From the NCBI GenBank assembly GCA_948567375.1, contig OX419759.1, positions 34,697,493 to 34,761,492 on the forward strand: 64,000 nucleotides of DNA. The letters run 5' to 3'. This stretch comes from Lunularia cruciata (Eukaryota; Streptophyta; Marchantiopsida; Lunulariales; Lunulariaceae). Made by a program: the position numbers and the translations under genes. The first letter of the stretch is position 1, and every line of letters starts with the position of its first letter. This document shows positions 12,001 through 21,304 of this stretch, piece after piece. Below the pieces are notes generated by a model. The model did not search any database. It was not told the origin of the DNA and saw only the letters and a list, made by a program, of their open reading frames with translations.

Positions 12001-13488
12001 TTTCCAATAAGGCTTATGCATTGACCATCTACATGAAGAAGGGTGTAGATTACATGGTGATTTTGGAGGACAAGAAAGCTCTCAAAGCTTTTGAGGAGCT
12101 CAAGGAATCCCTTGTTGTAGCTCCAATTCTTGCTAAACCTGATTGGAGTAAGCCTTTCATCCTCTACACTGATGCTTCTAATGTAGCTATAAGATGCACT
12201 CTAAGTCAATAAGACCAAGATGGGCATGATCATCCAATAGCTTATGCTAGTAGGCAGATGGTTTCAGCAGAGAAGAACTACTCTGTCACAGAGAGAGAAG
12301 GGTTGGCAGTGATCTTTGGTCTCAAAAAGTTTAGACACTATTTGATTGGAGGGAAAGCAACCATTGTCACGGATCACAAGGCTTTGAAGTACATCTTCAA
12401 CAAGCATAATGTTGAAGGGAGACTAGCAAGGTGGATGATAATCTTGTCTGAGTATGACTACACCATTGAGGATAGGCCAAGAAAGAAACATGCAAATGCT
12501 GATTTGTTATCTAAAGCCTATGATCATGATGGAGATGAGCCAGTGGATGATTCCTTCCTGGATGAGGAGCTCATGACAATCTCAGTCACTCAAGAGGTTC
12601 CAATGGAGTACAAGGAGATTGTGGATTTTGTGACAAGAGGTAACTATCCAGAAGGGATGCATGCTAGGGAGAGGAAGGCCCTTGCAGCAAGATCTAGACC
12701 TTACACAATGGTGGAGGATATTCTTTTTCACCAAGGAGCAGATGGTCTTCTTCAAAGAGCAATGGGTAAGGAAGAGTCTATCCTACTCATAAAGGAGTTT
12801 CATGAAGGTTTAGTATTTGGAGGACACTTTGCAGGAAAGGTGACTACTTTCAAGATTCTAGATGCAGGTTACCATTGGAGAGGGATTTTCAAAGATTGTC
12901 TTGATGATTGCAAAACTTGTCATGTTTTTCAAGCTTTTGCTAGAAATTCTACATCCACTCCACCACTTAGATAAATTCTATTGCTAGGACCTTTTGAGAA
13001 GTGGAGAATTGATTTTGTAGGTCCTCTCAATAGAACCCCAAGGAACAATCGGTACATTGTGGTAGTTACTAATTACCTTACCAAGTGGGTTGAGGCTAGA
13101 CCATTGAGGGACAAGAATGAAGATGAAGTGGGTAGATTTCTTTATGAACACCTTATCACTAGGTTTGGATGCCCTTTGGAGTTGGTTTCTAATAGAGGAG
13201 GATAGTTTACAGGAAGCATTACTACAACCATGCTACAACATTTCTCTATCACACATAGAATAACTACATCCTATAAGCCAAATTCCAATGGCTTGGCAGA
13301 GAGAACCAATCAGACCTTGTGCATGATGTTGGCCAAAGATGCAGAAATGGAAGGGGCTAAACATCATTGGGACAAGAGGATTCATGCACTTTTGTGGGAA
13401 TATAGGACAACCATGAAGACTTCCACCGGATATTCTCCATTTCAATTGGTATATGGTATTGAGTCTATTTTATATATTCACTTTGGTC
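9050..13488 (+). pseudogene. gag-pol of A3, degenerate and interrupted
   Basis: Colinear with the 1608-aa polyprotein of A2. The start ATG is changed to ACA (9050-9052). A 1-bp deletion near 9913 shifts the frame at the zinc knuckle. Further stops lie near 10293, 10351, 10480, 10662, 11664, 12210, 12972 and 13203; most fit C-to-T or G-to-A changes. Domains still readable are Gag (9092-9928), protease (around 10550, Asp-Gly-Gly-Ser), RT with Phe-Ile-Asp-Asp near 11722, RNase H near 12160-12500, and integrase to 13488. The last about 147 codons are displaced to 32948-33387. Confidence 0.9.
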
Positions 13489-14180
13489 TGTAACACCCAT
13501 TTGTGCATGTGTGTGGTATTGTGATATTTAGCTTGGTATTACAAGTACTTAAGAGATATTATTTATATAGAGATAAAGGATGGTTCTATATTAGTCATGG
13601 TTAGCTAAAGTTAGTCATAGCTAAGATAGATGGGACCTTACCTTAGAGGAAGTAGAAAAGATGAGCACCACTATTTTGGATTTTAGTGTGTTGACTTGGT
13701 ATTATTCCTAGGTGTTTGGCTTTGGGGAAAGAGTTGAGAACTCTTGGGCCCGTAAGCCTTTTTGTTTTGGATTCTTCTTTAGTCCAAGGATAGCCCATGT
13801 GAAGGAATCCTTGCTTTAGTGGTTGGGTCAAGATAAGACCACATGCTTAGGGGAATATGCCCATGTGAATGGATATTCCTTTCTACTTTTTGACTTTACT
13901 TGACTTTTAGTCTAGTAACTTGAGTTACTACGGTAATTAGTAACTTTGGTACGTAACTATTTCACAAGTATATAAACAAGGAGTGAGGAGGTACTCATCA
14001 TCCTTTCATTTGCAACTATCTCTCTCTCATTGAGTTCTCTAGTGAGCAATGTCTTGAGTCTTGGAGTGTTAGCCTTGGAGGAGTATGATGGAGTTGGGGT
14101 TCCTTGCCTTCTTAGTCCATGGTGCGCTACCATAATAGCCATCAGAGGTTCATCCTGAGTGAGAGACAGGCCGGCTCACA
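13489..14180 (+). repeat. 5' LTR of A2
   Basis: 692 bp from TGTAACACCC to GGCTCACA. It is followed after four bases by the primer-binding site. It carries two private substitutions (near 13641 and 13753) not seen in the other young LTRs. Confidence 0.95.
13969..13976 (+). promoter_or_regulatory. TATA box of the family A LTR
   Basis: TATATAAA lies about 205 bp before the LTR end and is identical in all the young family A LTRs (for example 21089 on +, 33595 on -, 40737 on -). It sets the U3/R border roughly 30 bp further on. Confidence 0.65.
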
Positions 14181-14184
14181 TTTT

Positions 14185-14202
14185 TGGTTCCGTTGCCGGG
14201 AC
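14185..14202 (+). other. Primer-binding site of A2 (tRNA-Asp-like)
   Basis: TGGTTCCGTTGCCGGGAC begins four bases after the LTR. The core GTTGCCGGG agrees with the tRNA-Asp site used by plant Athila-type elements as I recall it, but bases 4-5 differ (TT for CG). The same 18 bases occur in A4 and A5. Confidence 0.7.
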
Positions 14203-15028
14203 CTCTCTAGAAGGCAAGATAATGTTCCGCGTCCAATTCTACATTAGGCAGAAGGAGGCTATGAGAGCTCACTTGGAGAGAAAATTAGGAGAGGAGAGGG
14301 CTGAACTTATGTTAGAGAACCAAGATCCATTTGTATACCCTGTAGTTCATTATGATGTCTTTGAGGTGATTTTGTACATCTTGTACACATGAGAGGAATT
14401 GGAGAGATTGTGTGAGGTGGATTGCAGATTTTGGGGATTAAGGTGATTTTGGGCAAAATCTAAAGTTTGAGATCTGGACTTGAGATTTCTACACATGATA
14501 GCTTGGGTTATCTTCCAGTTAGCACACTTGAAATTATTGAGAGAGCTTCTATGCGCACTGGGCTAGAATTTTTCAAAGTTGATAGGGTAAAGTGCTCCCG
14601 CAACTGCATGCTCTCTGGAAAATTGTACAGAGTCTGCCATTTCTTCAATTTTTAGTGAATTGTCCTGAAAGTTTCCATGACAATTCAGTGCATTGTATCC
14701 TACCTGGTGCCACAAAAATTAGAGAGAGATCATTTTTGTGCAGTGCGTTATGAGTTTTTGAAGTGAGGGGGGTGGTTTTCAGACCAAATCTGAAATATGG
14801 GTGCTGAATAGAAAGGTGTCTAGGCCAAATGGCTCGATGAAAAGATCTAAAATTTTGCAGGAAGGGACGCCCTAGAGTTGTGATCAAGTGTGGAAAATTT
14901 CAGAGGACTGTGACATATTCGTTGGGAGATTTGAGGAAGGGTCAATTCTGCAGAGTGGAGATCTCATGCATGAGAAGTTTGAGATCAACAAAAAGCATGT
15001 TTGAGTGTTTAGATTCATCTTTGGGAAC
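14203..15028 (+). other. Leader of A2, no gene seen
   Basis: About 825 bp of untranslated leader between the primer-binding site and ORF-Z. Short ATG-initiated frames occur, but none is kept between copies. The matching leaders are 39669-40506 and 26456-27292 on the minus strand, and 7540-8377 in A3. Confidence 0.6.
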
Positions 15029-15502
15029 ATGGAGGGTCATCAAGAGTGGAAATTGAGATTATGCAAGGTTCCCCAAGGGTTTGAGGTGATTGTAGGGGTG
15101 GATTTGAGGAAAAGAGAGTTTACAATAGAATTTGAAGAGAGTGTTGAGAGGATCCAAAAACCTACACCACTTGGAGGAAAGAGTGAGTCTAAGTGCTTTC
15201 TATGTGGAGAGAAGGGACATAAGGCAAGTTCATGTCCATTAACCTTTGAGAGCAAGAGATTGAGGGAAAGGAGAGGCTTACTTGACTTGGGTTTGCATGT
15301 TGGACCTTCTTCACCAAGATTGGGAGGGAGAAGATCTAAGACCAAGGAGTTGTGTGAGGTTTGTGGAGTTGAAGGACTTCCAAAAGGACATGAGTGTAGT
15401 GGAGTAAAAGCACTTTTGGAAACTTTGGTGAAGGATCTTGGAGAGAGTCTTAGTACAGCTACAGAAATACTACCACCTTCATCAGCTAGTTCTCAAGATT
15501 AG
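15029..15502 (+). CDS. ORF-Z of A2: small double zinc-finger protein upstream of gag-pol
   Basis: 157 codons from the first in-frame ATG; an upstream in-frame TGA at 15002 limits the ORF. It has a Gag-type CCHC knuckle (C56, C59, H64, C69; spacing 2-4-4) and a second Cys-x2-Cys-x8-His-x-Cys cluster (C109, C112, H121, C123). A basic stretch with several Arg lies between, and the C-terminus is Ser-rich. It is in a different frame from gag-pol and 235 bp before it. The ORF is present in all five family A leaders and open in A2, A4 and A5. The knuckle suggests nucleic-acid binding, perhaps an accessory nucleocapsid-like protein; this is inference. How gag-pol is translated downstream of it is not shown. 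Confidence 0.75.
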   Translation: MEGHQEWKLRLCKVPQGFEVIVGVDLRKREFTIEFEESVERIQKPTPLGGKSESKCFLCGEKGHKASSCPLTFESKRLRERRGLLDLGLHVGPSSPRLGGRRSKTKELCEVCGVEGLPKGHECSGVKALLETLVKDLGESLSTATEILPPSSASSQD

Positions 15503-15737
15503 TGATGGAGATAATCTTTCAACTTATGGATAAACTATCCATGAGAGTTAGATTAATATGCACTCTAGGATTTGATGTTGCTATAGAAATCTTGGAGCAA
15601 CCTGAACCTTTTGTGTTCCCTAGAGTGGATTATTCTCAGATGGTGTTAGTCATGTATATACTCTATTAGTAAAAGAGTGAGAGAAAAGAAAAGAGAAAAA
15701 AAAAATTAAGAGAAAAGAAAGATAGTGAGGGGTTAAG

Positions 15738-18700
15738 ATGGGGAAACTTCCGGTTTTCTTTGGCAAGGATGGAGAAGATGTGGAGGCCTTTGTGAGAGAC
15801 TTCAAGAGAGCTTGCATAGGAAACAATGAGAGGAGGAAGAATGAGTGGGCCTCATTATTACCAGATTTCTTTGAGGATGCAGCACTTACATGGTATGAGT
15901 CAGAATACCAAAAGAGAGAGAGGAGAGAGGGGGAAGAGGAGTCTTGGGAGACTTTGACTTCAGCACTCATTGAGAACTTTCTTCCTGATGAGAGTTATGA
16001 GAGATTGATGAGTGAGGTTACATTTCTCAAGCAAGGAGATGGAGAGAAAGTGAGGGTCTATGTGGAAAGAGTGGAAAAATTGGAGTCCAGATTTCGCATA
16101 GTGTTGAGGAAGGGTGGGGATGATGTGGAGACTACAATGATTGGCATAGGGGCCATGCTCACCAAGAATTTTGTGGGAGGATTGAGACCACAAATTAGAA
16201 GCAAGGTGAGATATGAGAAACCTTCTTCCAAGGTTGAAGCTATCAAGATCGCAATTCGTATGGAGGAGAGTTTGGAAGGGGATGAAAGTGATTTGGTGGT
16301 GAAGGAGGTTGTGCATCCTCCTCAAGGCTACAAGTATGGTGGAACTTCTGATACTTTGGTGACAAGGGTTGCACCACAAGTAGTAGTTGCTCCAGTTCTT
16401 GCACCTCCACCAAAAGATCCACTCCAAACCATCACAGAACAACTTGCGGATCTCAAGATCAATGTGGTGCAATTATGGGAGAAGAGAGAGGTGGATCAGA
16501 ATGTAGGGAGAGGGCCTAGGAGTTATGGAAACCATCCATATAGAGGAGGCCAACCAGCCAACAATTTCAATGATAGAAATTGTTTTGGTTGTGGGGGAAG
16601 AGGCCATATCCAAAGGAATTGCCCAAATTCCACTTACCATGGAGGAAGGGGTTATGAGAGAGCCAATAGAGGGAAAGAGGGAGGTAGTGAAACCCAAGTG
16701 GCTCCTAATCCCAACAAAGGTAAGGGGATAGCATCCATAGATGTGGTTGAGAGCAAGTATGAGAAGGGAGAGTGCTCAAACTCCAAGGGTCCTAATTTGG
16801 AGCTTTTGGCACAAGAGAAGAAGAGAGCTCGTTTTGCAGAGGATGTTCACTCTTCTCAAGGATTTACTTCAAGCAAGGATACTCCTATGTCTACTAGGAG
16901 CACTCGCACCTCAACACCATCAACAACAAAGACTCCAAGGAAGAAGTTGGGGATGGAGGACTTCTTGATCTCCAAGCAACAATGGAACTACAATGTGTTG
17001 GAGGATGTTGGTAGTCACAAGGCTAACATCACAGTGGGCCAATTAATTGCTTTGAACCCTACCTTGAGAAAGGAGCTTAGAGGTGGTTTGAGTTCTACAA
17101 GGAGCAAGAAGAAGAAGAAGGCAAAAGTTCCAATATCAATGGGGGTGGTGGATGCCAAGCCAGCACCATGGGAAGCTTGTGAATATGCCTCCAAGATTGA
17201 TGTGAGAGTGAATGGTCACAACATCAAGGATGCATTGGTTGATGGAGGATCAGCAGTGAATGCCATGTCAGAAAGGTTGATGAAGAAGTTGGGTATGATA
17301 CCCTCAAGACCTTCAACATTTGTGGTGAGCATGGCAAACAAGCAACAAGTTCGACCAGTAGGAGTGATGGATAAGGTGGTAGTTTCAGTTATGGGAGTTC
17401 AAAATCTTATGACTTTCCAAGTCTTGAAGGATTCAAGCTATGACTTACTTCTTGGGAGGCCATGGTTGAGAGCAGCACGCACAACTGATCGATGGCACAA
17501 AGGGTACTTAAGGATTGGGCCATCAAACCATAGAGTCACTGTTCCTGTGACTAACACCACCAACACTTCACATTCAGATACCCCATCTTCTGATTATTGG
17601 GAATCTGATTCTGAAGGAGGAGCTTCAGGTGTGGACACAAGCATGGAAGAGGAGACTTCCACGGAGGAGGATGAATCTGAATCTGATTCAGATGTGTATC
17701 CTTTGTGTGCTATGGATTTTGCACCTAAGCCAGAGGTTTTGAAGGACCCAGATAAATCACCATTGACACTTGAGGAGGTAGAGAGAAGGTTATCTACCCT
17801 CAAGTATGGCCCAAATGTTACCAAGGAGGAGAAGGTGAGATTTGAGGAGATTTTCCGCAAGTTCATCCATGTGTTTGCTTTTAGTTACAAGGATTTGAAG
17901 GAAGTCACCTTGGAGGAGCACAAGATAGAGGTGGAGTCACATGCAAGACCAATCCGCCAAAAGCAACGTCGCATTAGCCCACCAATATCTTTGGTTGTGA
18001 AGGAGGAGATTGATAAGCTCAAGGAGGCTGGATTTATCTTTGAGGTGGAGAATTCAGAATGGGTGTCTCCAATTGTCATTGTGAAGAAAAAGAATGGCAA
18101 GCTTCGGGTATGTGTGGATTACAAGAAGCTTAATGCTGTTACCAAGAAGGACTACTACCCATTGCCATTCATTGATGAGATCTTGGAGGAGGTTGCAGGT
18201 CATGAGAGGTACAGTTTTGGAGATGGTTATAGTGGATATAACCAAATAAAGATTGCACCAGAGCATCAACAACTCAACACATTCACCACACCTTGGGGAA
18301 CTTACGCTTTCAAGGTCATGCCTTTTGGGCTTTGCAATGCTCCAGCCACATTCCAACGGTTCATGAACAAGGTATTTGAACCTTTCATTGGGAAATTTGT
18401 GAGAGATTTCATTGATGACTTTTGTGTCTATGGGAGCAAGGAGGAGCACTTTGAGCACCTAATCAAAGTCTTGCAACGCTTGGATGAGGCAAATGCATCA
18501 CTCAACCCAGAGAAGTGCATTTTTGGATGTGAAGAAGGTCTACTTTTGGGGCACATCATCTCCAAGGATGGAATAGCAGTTGATCCTGAGAAGGTGAGGA
18601 AAATCTCAGACCTTCCATTCCCTTCAAGCTTGACAAAGTTACGCCAATTCTTGGGAATGGTTGGGTACTATAGGAGGTTCATCTTCTCATTTTCCAACAA

Positions 18701-20564
18701 GGCTTATGCATTGACCATCTACATGAAGAAGGGTGTAGATTACATCGTGATTTTGGAAGACAAGGAGGCTCTCAAAGCTTTTGAGGAGCTCAAGCAATCC
18801 CTTGTTGTAGCTCCAATTCTTGCTAAACCTGATTGGAGTAAGCCTTTCATCCTCTACACTGATGCTTCTAATGTAGCTATAGGATGCACTCTTAGTCAAT
18901 TAGACCAAGATGGGCATGATCATCCAATAGCTTATGCTAGTAGGCAGATGGTTTCAGCAGAGAAGAACTACTCTGTCACAGAGAGAGAAGGGTTGGCAGT
19001 GATCTTTGGTCTCAAGAAGTTTAGACACTACTTGATTGGAGGGAAAGCCACAATTGTCACGGATCACAAGGCTTTGAAGTACATCTTCAACAAGCCTAAT
19101 GTTGAAGGGAGACTAGCAAGGTGGATGATTCTCTTGTCTGAGTATGACTACACAATTGAGGATAGGCCAGGAAAGAAACATGCAAATGCTGATTTGTTAT
19201 CTAGAGCCTATGATCATGATGGAGATGAGCCAGTAGATGATTCCTTCCCGGATGAGGAGCTCATGACAATCTCAGTCACTCAAGAGGTTCCAATGGAGTA
19301 CAAGGAGATTGTGGATTTTGTGACAAGAGGTAACTATCCAGAAGGGATGCATGCTAGGGAGAGGAAGGCCCTTGCAGCAAGATCTAGACCTTACACAATG
19401 GTGGATGATATTCTTTTTCACCAAGGAGCAGATGGTCTACTTCGAAGAGCAGTGGGTAAGGAAGAGTCTATCCTACTCATAAAGGAGTTTCATGAAGGTT
19501 TAGTATGTGGAGGACACTTTGCAGGAAAGGTGACTGCTTTCAAGATTCTAGATGCAGGTTACCATTGGAGAGGGATTTTCAAGGATTGTCTTGATTATTG
19601 CAAAACTTGTCATGTTTGTCAAGCTTTTGCTAGAAAGTCTACATCCACTCCACCACTTAGATCAATTCCATTGCTAGGACCCTTTGAGAAGTGGGGAATT
19701 GATTTTGTAGGACCTCTCAATAGAACCCCAAGGAACAATCGGTACATTGTGGTAGTTACTGATTACCTTACCAAGTGGGTTGAGGCTAGACCATTGAGGG
19801 ACAAGAATGAAGATGAAGTGGGTAGATTTCTTTATGAACGCATTATCACTAGGTTTGGATGCCCTTTGGAGTTGGTTTCTGATAGAGGAGGAGAGTTTAC
19901 AGGAAGCATTACTACAGCCATGCTACGACATTTCTCTATCACACATAGAGTAACTACATCCTATAAGCCAAATTCCAATGGCTTGGCAGAGAGAACCAAT
20001 CAGACCTTGTGCATGATGTTGGCCAAAGATGCAGAAATGGAGGGGGCTAAACATCATTGGGACAAGAGGATTCATGCAGTTTTGTGGGAGTATAGGACAA
20101 CCATGAAGACTTCCACTGGATATTCTCCATTCCAATTGGTGTATGGTATTGAGTCTACCTTACCTATTCACTTTGATCTTCCTACCTTCCAAAGCATTCA
20201 TAGGAGATTGAAGAAAGCACAAGGAAGTGATGCAGAGAAGTCAAGGAAGGATCAACTCATGGAGTTGGAAGAGGCAAGAGCAGTTGCTATGGTTCGAGTG
20301 GAGCAAGCCCAAAGGAAACAAAAGGAGAGCTATGACAAGAGGCAAGGCAAGAAGAAGGTGGAGCCTTTCAAAGAAGGTGATTGGGTAATGTTGTTTGATT
20401 CCATTCGATTCAAGAGAGTACAAAAGAAGTTTTTGCCTAAGTACTTTGGACCTTTCATAGTAGAGAAGGTGTGGGGAAATTACACTTATGATCTCAAGGA
20501 GTTGGGAGGAAGACACTTTGATAGGATTAACCATGATAAGTTGAAGATGTACCATAGAAGGTAG
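15738..20564 (+). CDS. gag-pol: Gag-Pol polyprotein of A2 (Ty3/gypsy)
   Basis: 1608 aa in one frame without a gag/pol frameshift. Gag occupies about residues 1-300, with a CCHC knuckle (C282, C285, H290, C295). The protease has Asp502 in Asp-Gly-Gly-Ser. RT spans about 730-960 with catalytic D829 and Phe-Ile-Asp-Asp at 891-894. RNase H has D1042, E1084, D1109 and D1152. Integrase has a His-His-Cys-Cys finger (H1252, H1260, C1291, C1294), DD35E residues D1322, D1382 and E1418, and a Gly-Pro-Phe module at 1571-1573. The order PR-RT-RH-INT is diagnostic of Ty3/gypsy. No chromodomain follows the GPF module. All catalytic residues are present, so the protein could be active. The ATG at 15738 is kept in A1, A4 and A5. 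Confidence 0.95.
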   Translation: MGKLPVFFGKDGEDVEAFVRDFKRACIGNNERRKNEWASLLPDFFEDAALTWYESEYQKRERREGEEESWETLTSALIENFLPDESYERLMSEVTFLKQGDGEKVRVYVERVEKLESRFRIVLRKGGDDVETTMIGIGAMLTKNFVGGLRPQIRSKVRYEKPSSKVEAIKIAIRMEESLEGDESDLVVKEVVHPPQGYKYGGTSDTLVTRVAPQVVVAPVLAPPPKDPLQTITEQLADLKINVVQLWEKREVDQNVGRGPRSYGNHPYRGGQPANNFNDRNCFGCGGRGHIQRNCPNSTYHGGRGYERANRGKEGGSETQVAPNPNKGKGIASIDVVESKYEKGECSNSKGPNLELLAQEKKRARFAEDVHSSQGFTSSKDTPMSTRSTRTSTPSTTKTPRKKLGMEDFLISKQQWNYNVLEDVGSHKANITVGQLIALNPTLRKELRGGLSSTRSKKKKKAKVPISMGVVDAKPAPWEACEYASKIDVRVNGHNIKDALVDGGSAVNAMSERLMKKLGMIPSRPSTFVVSMANKQQVRPVGVMDKVVVSVMGVQNLMTFQVLKDSSYDLLLGRPWLRAARTTDRWHKGYLRIGPSNHRVTVPVTNTTNTSHSDTPSSDYWESDSEGGASGVDTSMEEETSTEEDESESDSDVYPLCAMDFAPKPEVLKDPDKSPLTLEEVERRLSTLKYGPNVTKEEKVRFEEIFRKFIHVFAFSYKDLKEVTLEEHKIEVESHARPIRQKQRRISPPISLVVKEEIDKLKEAGFIFEVENSEWVSPIVIVKKKNGKLRVCVDYKKLNAVTKKDYYPLPFIDEILEEVAGHERYSFGDGYSGYNQIKIAPEHQQLNTFTTPWGTYAFKVMPFGLCNAPATFQRFMNKVFEPFIGKFVRDFIDDFCVYGSKEEHFEHLIKVLQRLDEANASLNPEKCIFGCEEGLLLGHIISKDGIAVDPEKVRKISDLPFPSSLTKLRQFLGMVGYYRRFIFSFSNKAYALTIYMKKGVDYIVILEDKEALKAFEELKQSLVVAPILAKPDWSKPFILYTDASNVAIGCTLSQLDQDGHDHPIAYASRQMVSAEKNYSVTEREGLAVIFGLKKFRHYLIGGKATIVTDHKALKYIFNKPNVEGRLARWMILLSEYDYTIEDRPGKKHANADLLSRAYDHDGDEPVDDSFPDEELMTISVTQEVPMEYKEIVDFVTRGNYPEGMHARERKALAARSRPYTMVDDILFHQGADGLLRRAVGKEESILLIKEFHEGLVCGGHFAGKVTAFKILDAGYHWRGIFKDCLDYCKTCHVCQAFARKSTSTPPLRSIPLLGPFEKWGIDFVGPLNRTPRNNRYIVVVTDYLTKWVEARPLRDKNEDEVGRFLYERIITRFGCPLELVSDRGGEFTGSITTAMLRHFSITHRVTTSYKPNSNGLAERTNQTLCMMLAKDAEMEGAKHHWDKRIHAVLWEYRTTMKTSTGYSPFQLVYGIESTLPIHFDLPTFQSIHRRLKKAQGSDAEKSRKDQLMELEEARAVAMVRVEQAQRKQKESYDKRQGKKKVEPFKEGDWVMLFDSIRFKRVQKKFLPKYFGPFIVEKVWGNYTYDLKELGGRHFDRINHDKLKMYHRR

Positions 20565-20601
20565 AGAGACCTTCACTTTGAGGACAAAGTGAAAACTTAG
20601 T

Positions 20602-20612
20602 CCGGGGGTAAA
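20602..20612 (+). other. Polypurine tract of A2
   Basis: CCGGGGGTAAA directly precedes the 3' LTR and is repeated in A5 (34080-34090, minus strand). A3 and the A4 tail carry CCGGAGGTAAA. Expected role: primer for plus-strand synthesis. Confidence 0.75.
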
Positions 20613-21304
20613 TGTAACACCCATTTGTGCATGTGTGTGGTATTGTGATATTTAGCTTGGTATTACAAGTACTTAAGAGATATTATTTATATAGAGATAA
20701 AGGATGGTTCTATATTAGTCATGGTTAGCTAAAGTTAGTCATAGCTAAGATAGATGGGACCTTACTTTAGAGGAAGTAGAAAAGATGAGCACCACTATTT
20801 TGGATTTTAGTGTGTTGACTTGGTATTATTCCTAGGTGTTTGGCTTTGGGGAAAGAGTTGAGAACTCTTGGGCCCGCAAGCCTTTTTGTTTTGGATTCTT
20901 CTTTAGTCCAAGGATAGCCCATGTGAAGGAATCCTTGCTTTAGTGGTTGGGTCAAGATAAGACCACATGCTTAGGGGAATATGCCCATGTGAATGGATAT
21001 TCCTTTCTACTTTTTGACTTTACTTGACTTTTAGTCTAGTAACTTGAGTTACTACGGTAATTAGTAACTTTGGTACGTAACTATTTCACAAGTATATAAA
21101 CAAGGAGTGAGGAGGTACTCATCATCCTTTCATTTGCAACTATCTCTCTCTCATTGAGTTCTCTAGTGAGCAATGTCTTGAGTCTTGGAGTGTTAGCCTT
21201 GGAGGAGTATGATGGAGTTGGGGTTCCTTGCCTTCTTAGTCCATGGTGCGCTACCATAATAGCCATCAGAGGTTCATCCTGAGTGAGAGACAGGCCGGCT
21301 CACA
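20613..21304 (+). repeat. 3' LTR of A2
   Basis: 692 bp, TGTAACACCC to GGCTCACA. It is followed by GATC and then by A4 integrase sequence on the opposite strand, not by the A3 integrase tail expected from the left flank. Confidence 0.95.

Larger units (their letters stand above)
7518..13488 (+). mobile_element. A3: family A element, 5' internal part
   Basis: Leader, ORF-Z and gag-pol colinear with A2 but with many point mutations. It ends inside the integrase gene at GGTC (13485-13488), where the 5' LTR of A2 begins. The missing tail, starting GGTC, is on the minus strand at 33387 reading leftwards to the 3' LTR 32256-32947. The displacement is explained by the inversion described in the findings. 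Confidence 0.9.
13489..21304 (+). mobile_element. A2: complete family A Ty3/gypsy retrotransposon
   Basis: It has two 692-bp LTRs, a primer-binding site, ORF-Z, an uninterrupted 1608-codon gag-pol, and a polypurine tract, all in the expected order; total 7816 bp. The LTRs differ at only a few positions (for example 13641 and 13753 against 20613-21304), so it is young. Left flank is GGTC from A3 integrase (+); right flank is GATC from A4 integrase (-). Unmatched flanks mean that this copy is a recombinant of two insertions, or the assembly is switched here. No chromodomain or envelope gene was seen. Confidence 0.95.

Noticed and set aside
18054-18458. 134-aa antisense ORF over RT, repeated at 11364-11768, 23025-23429 and 36234-36638
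   Set aside because: It lies opposite the conserved RT gene in every copy, so it is kept by the sense codons; no domain of its own.
13489-21304. Envelope-like gene or chromodomain in family A
   Set aside because: Only about 48 bp separate the integrase stop from the 3' LTR, and nothing like a chromodomain follows the Gly-Pro-Phe module.
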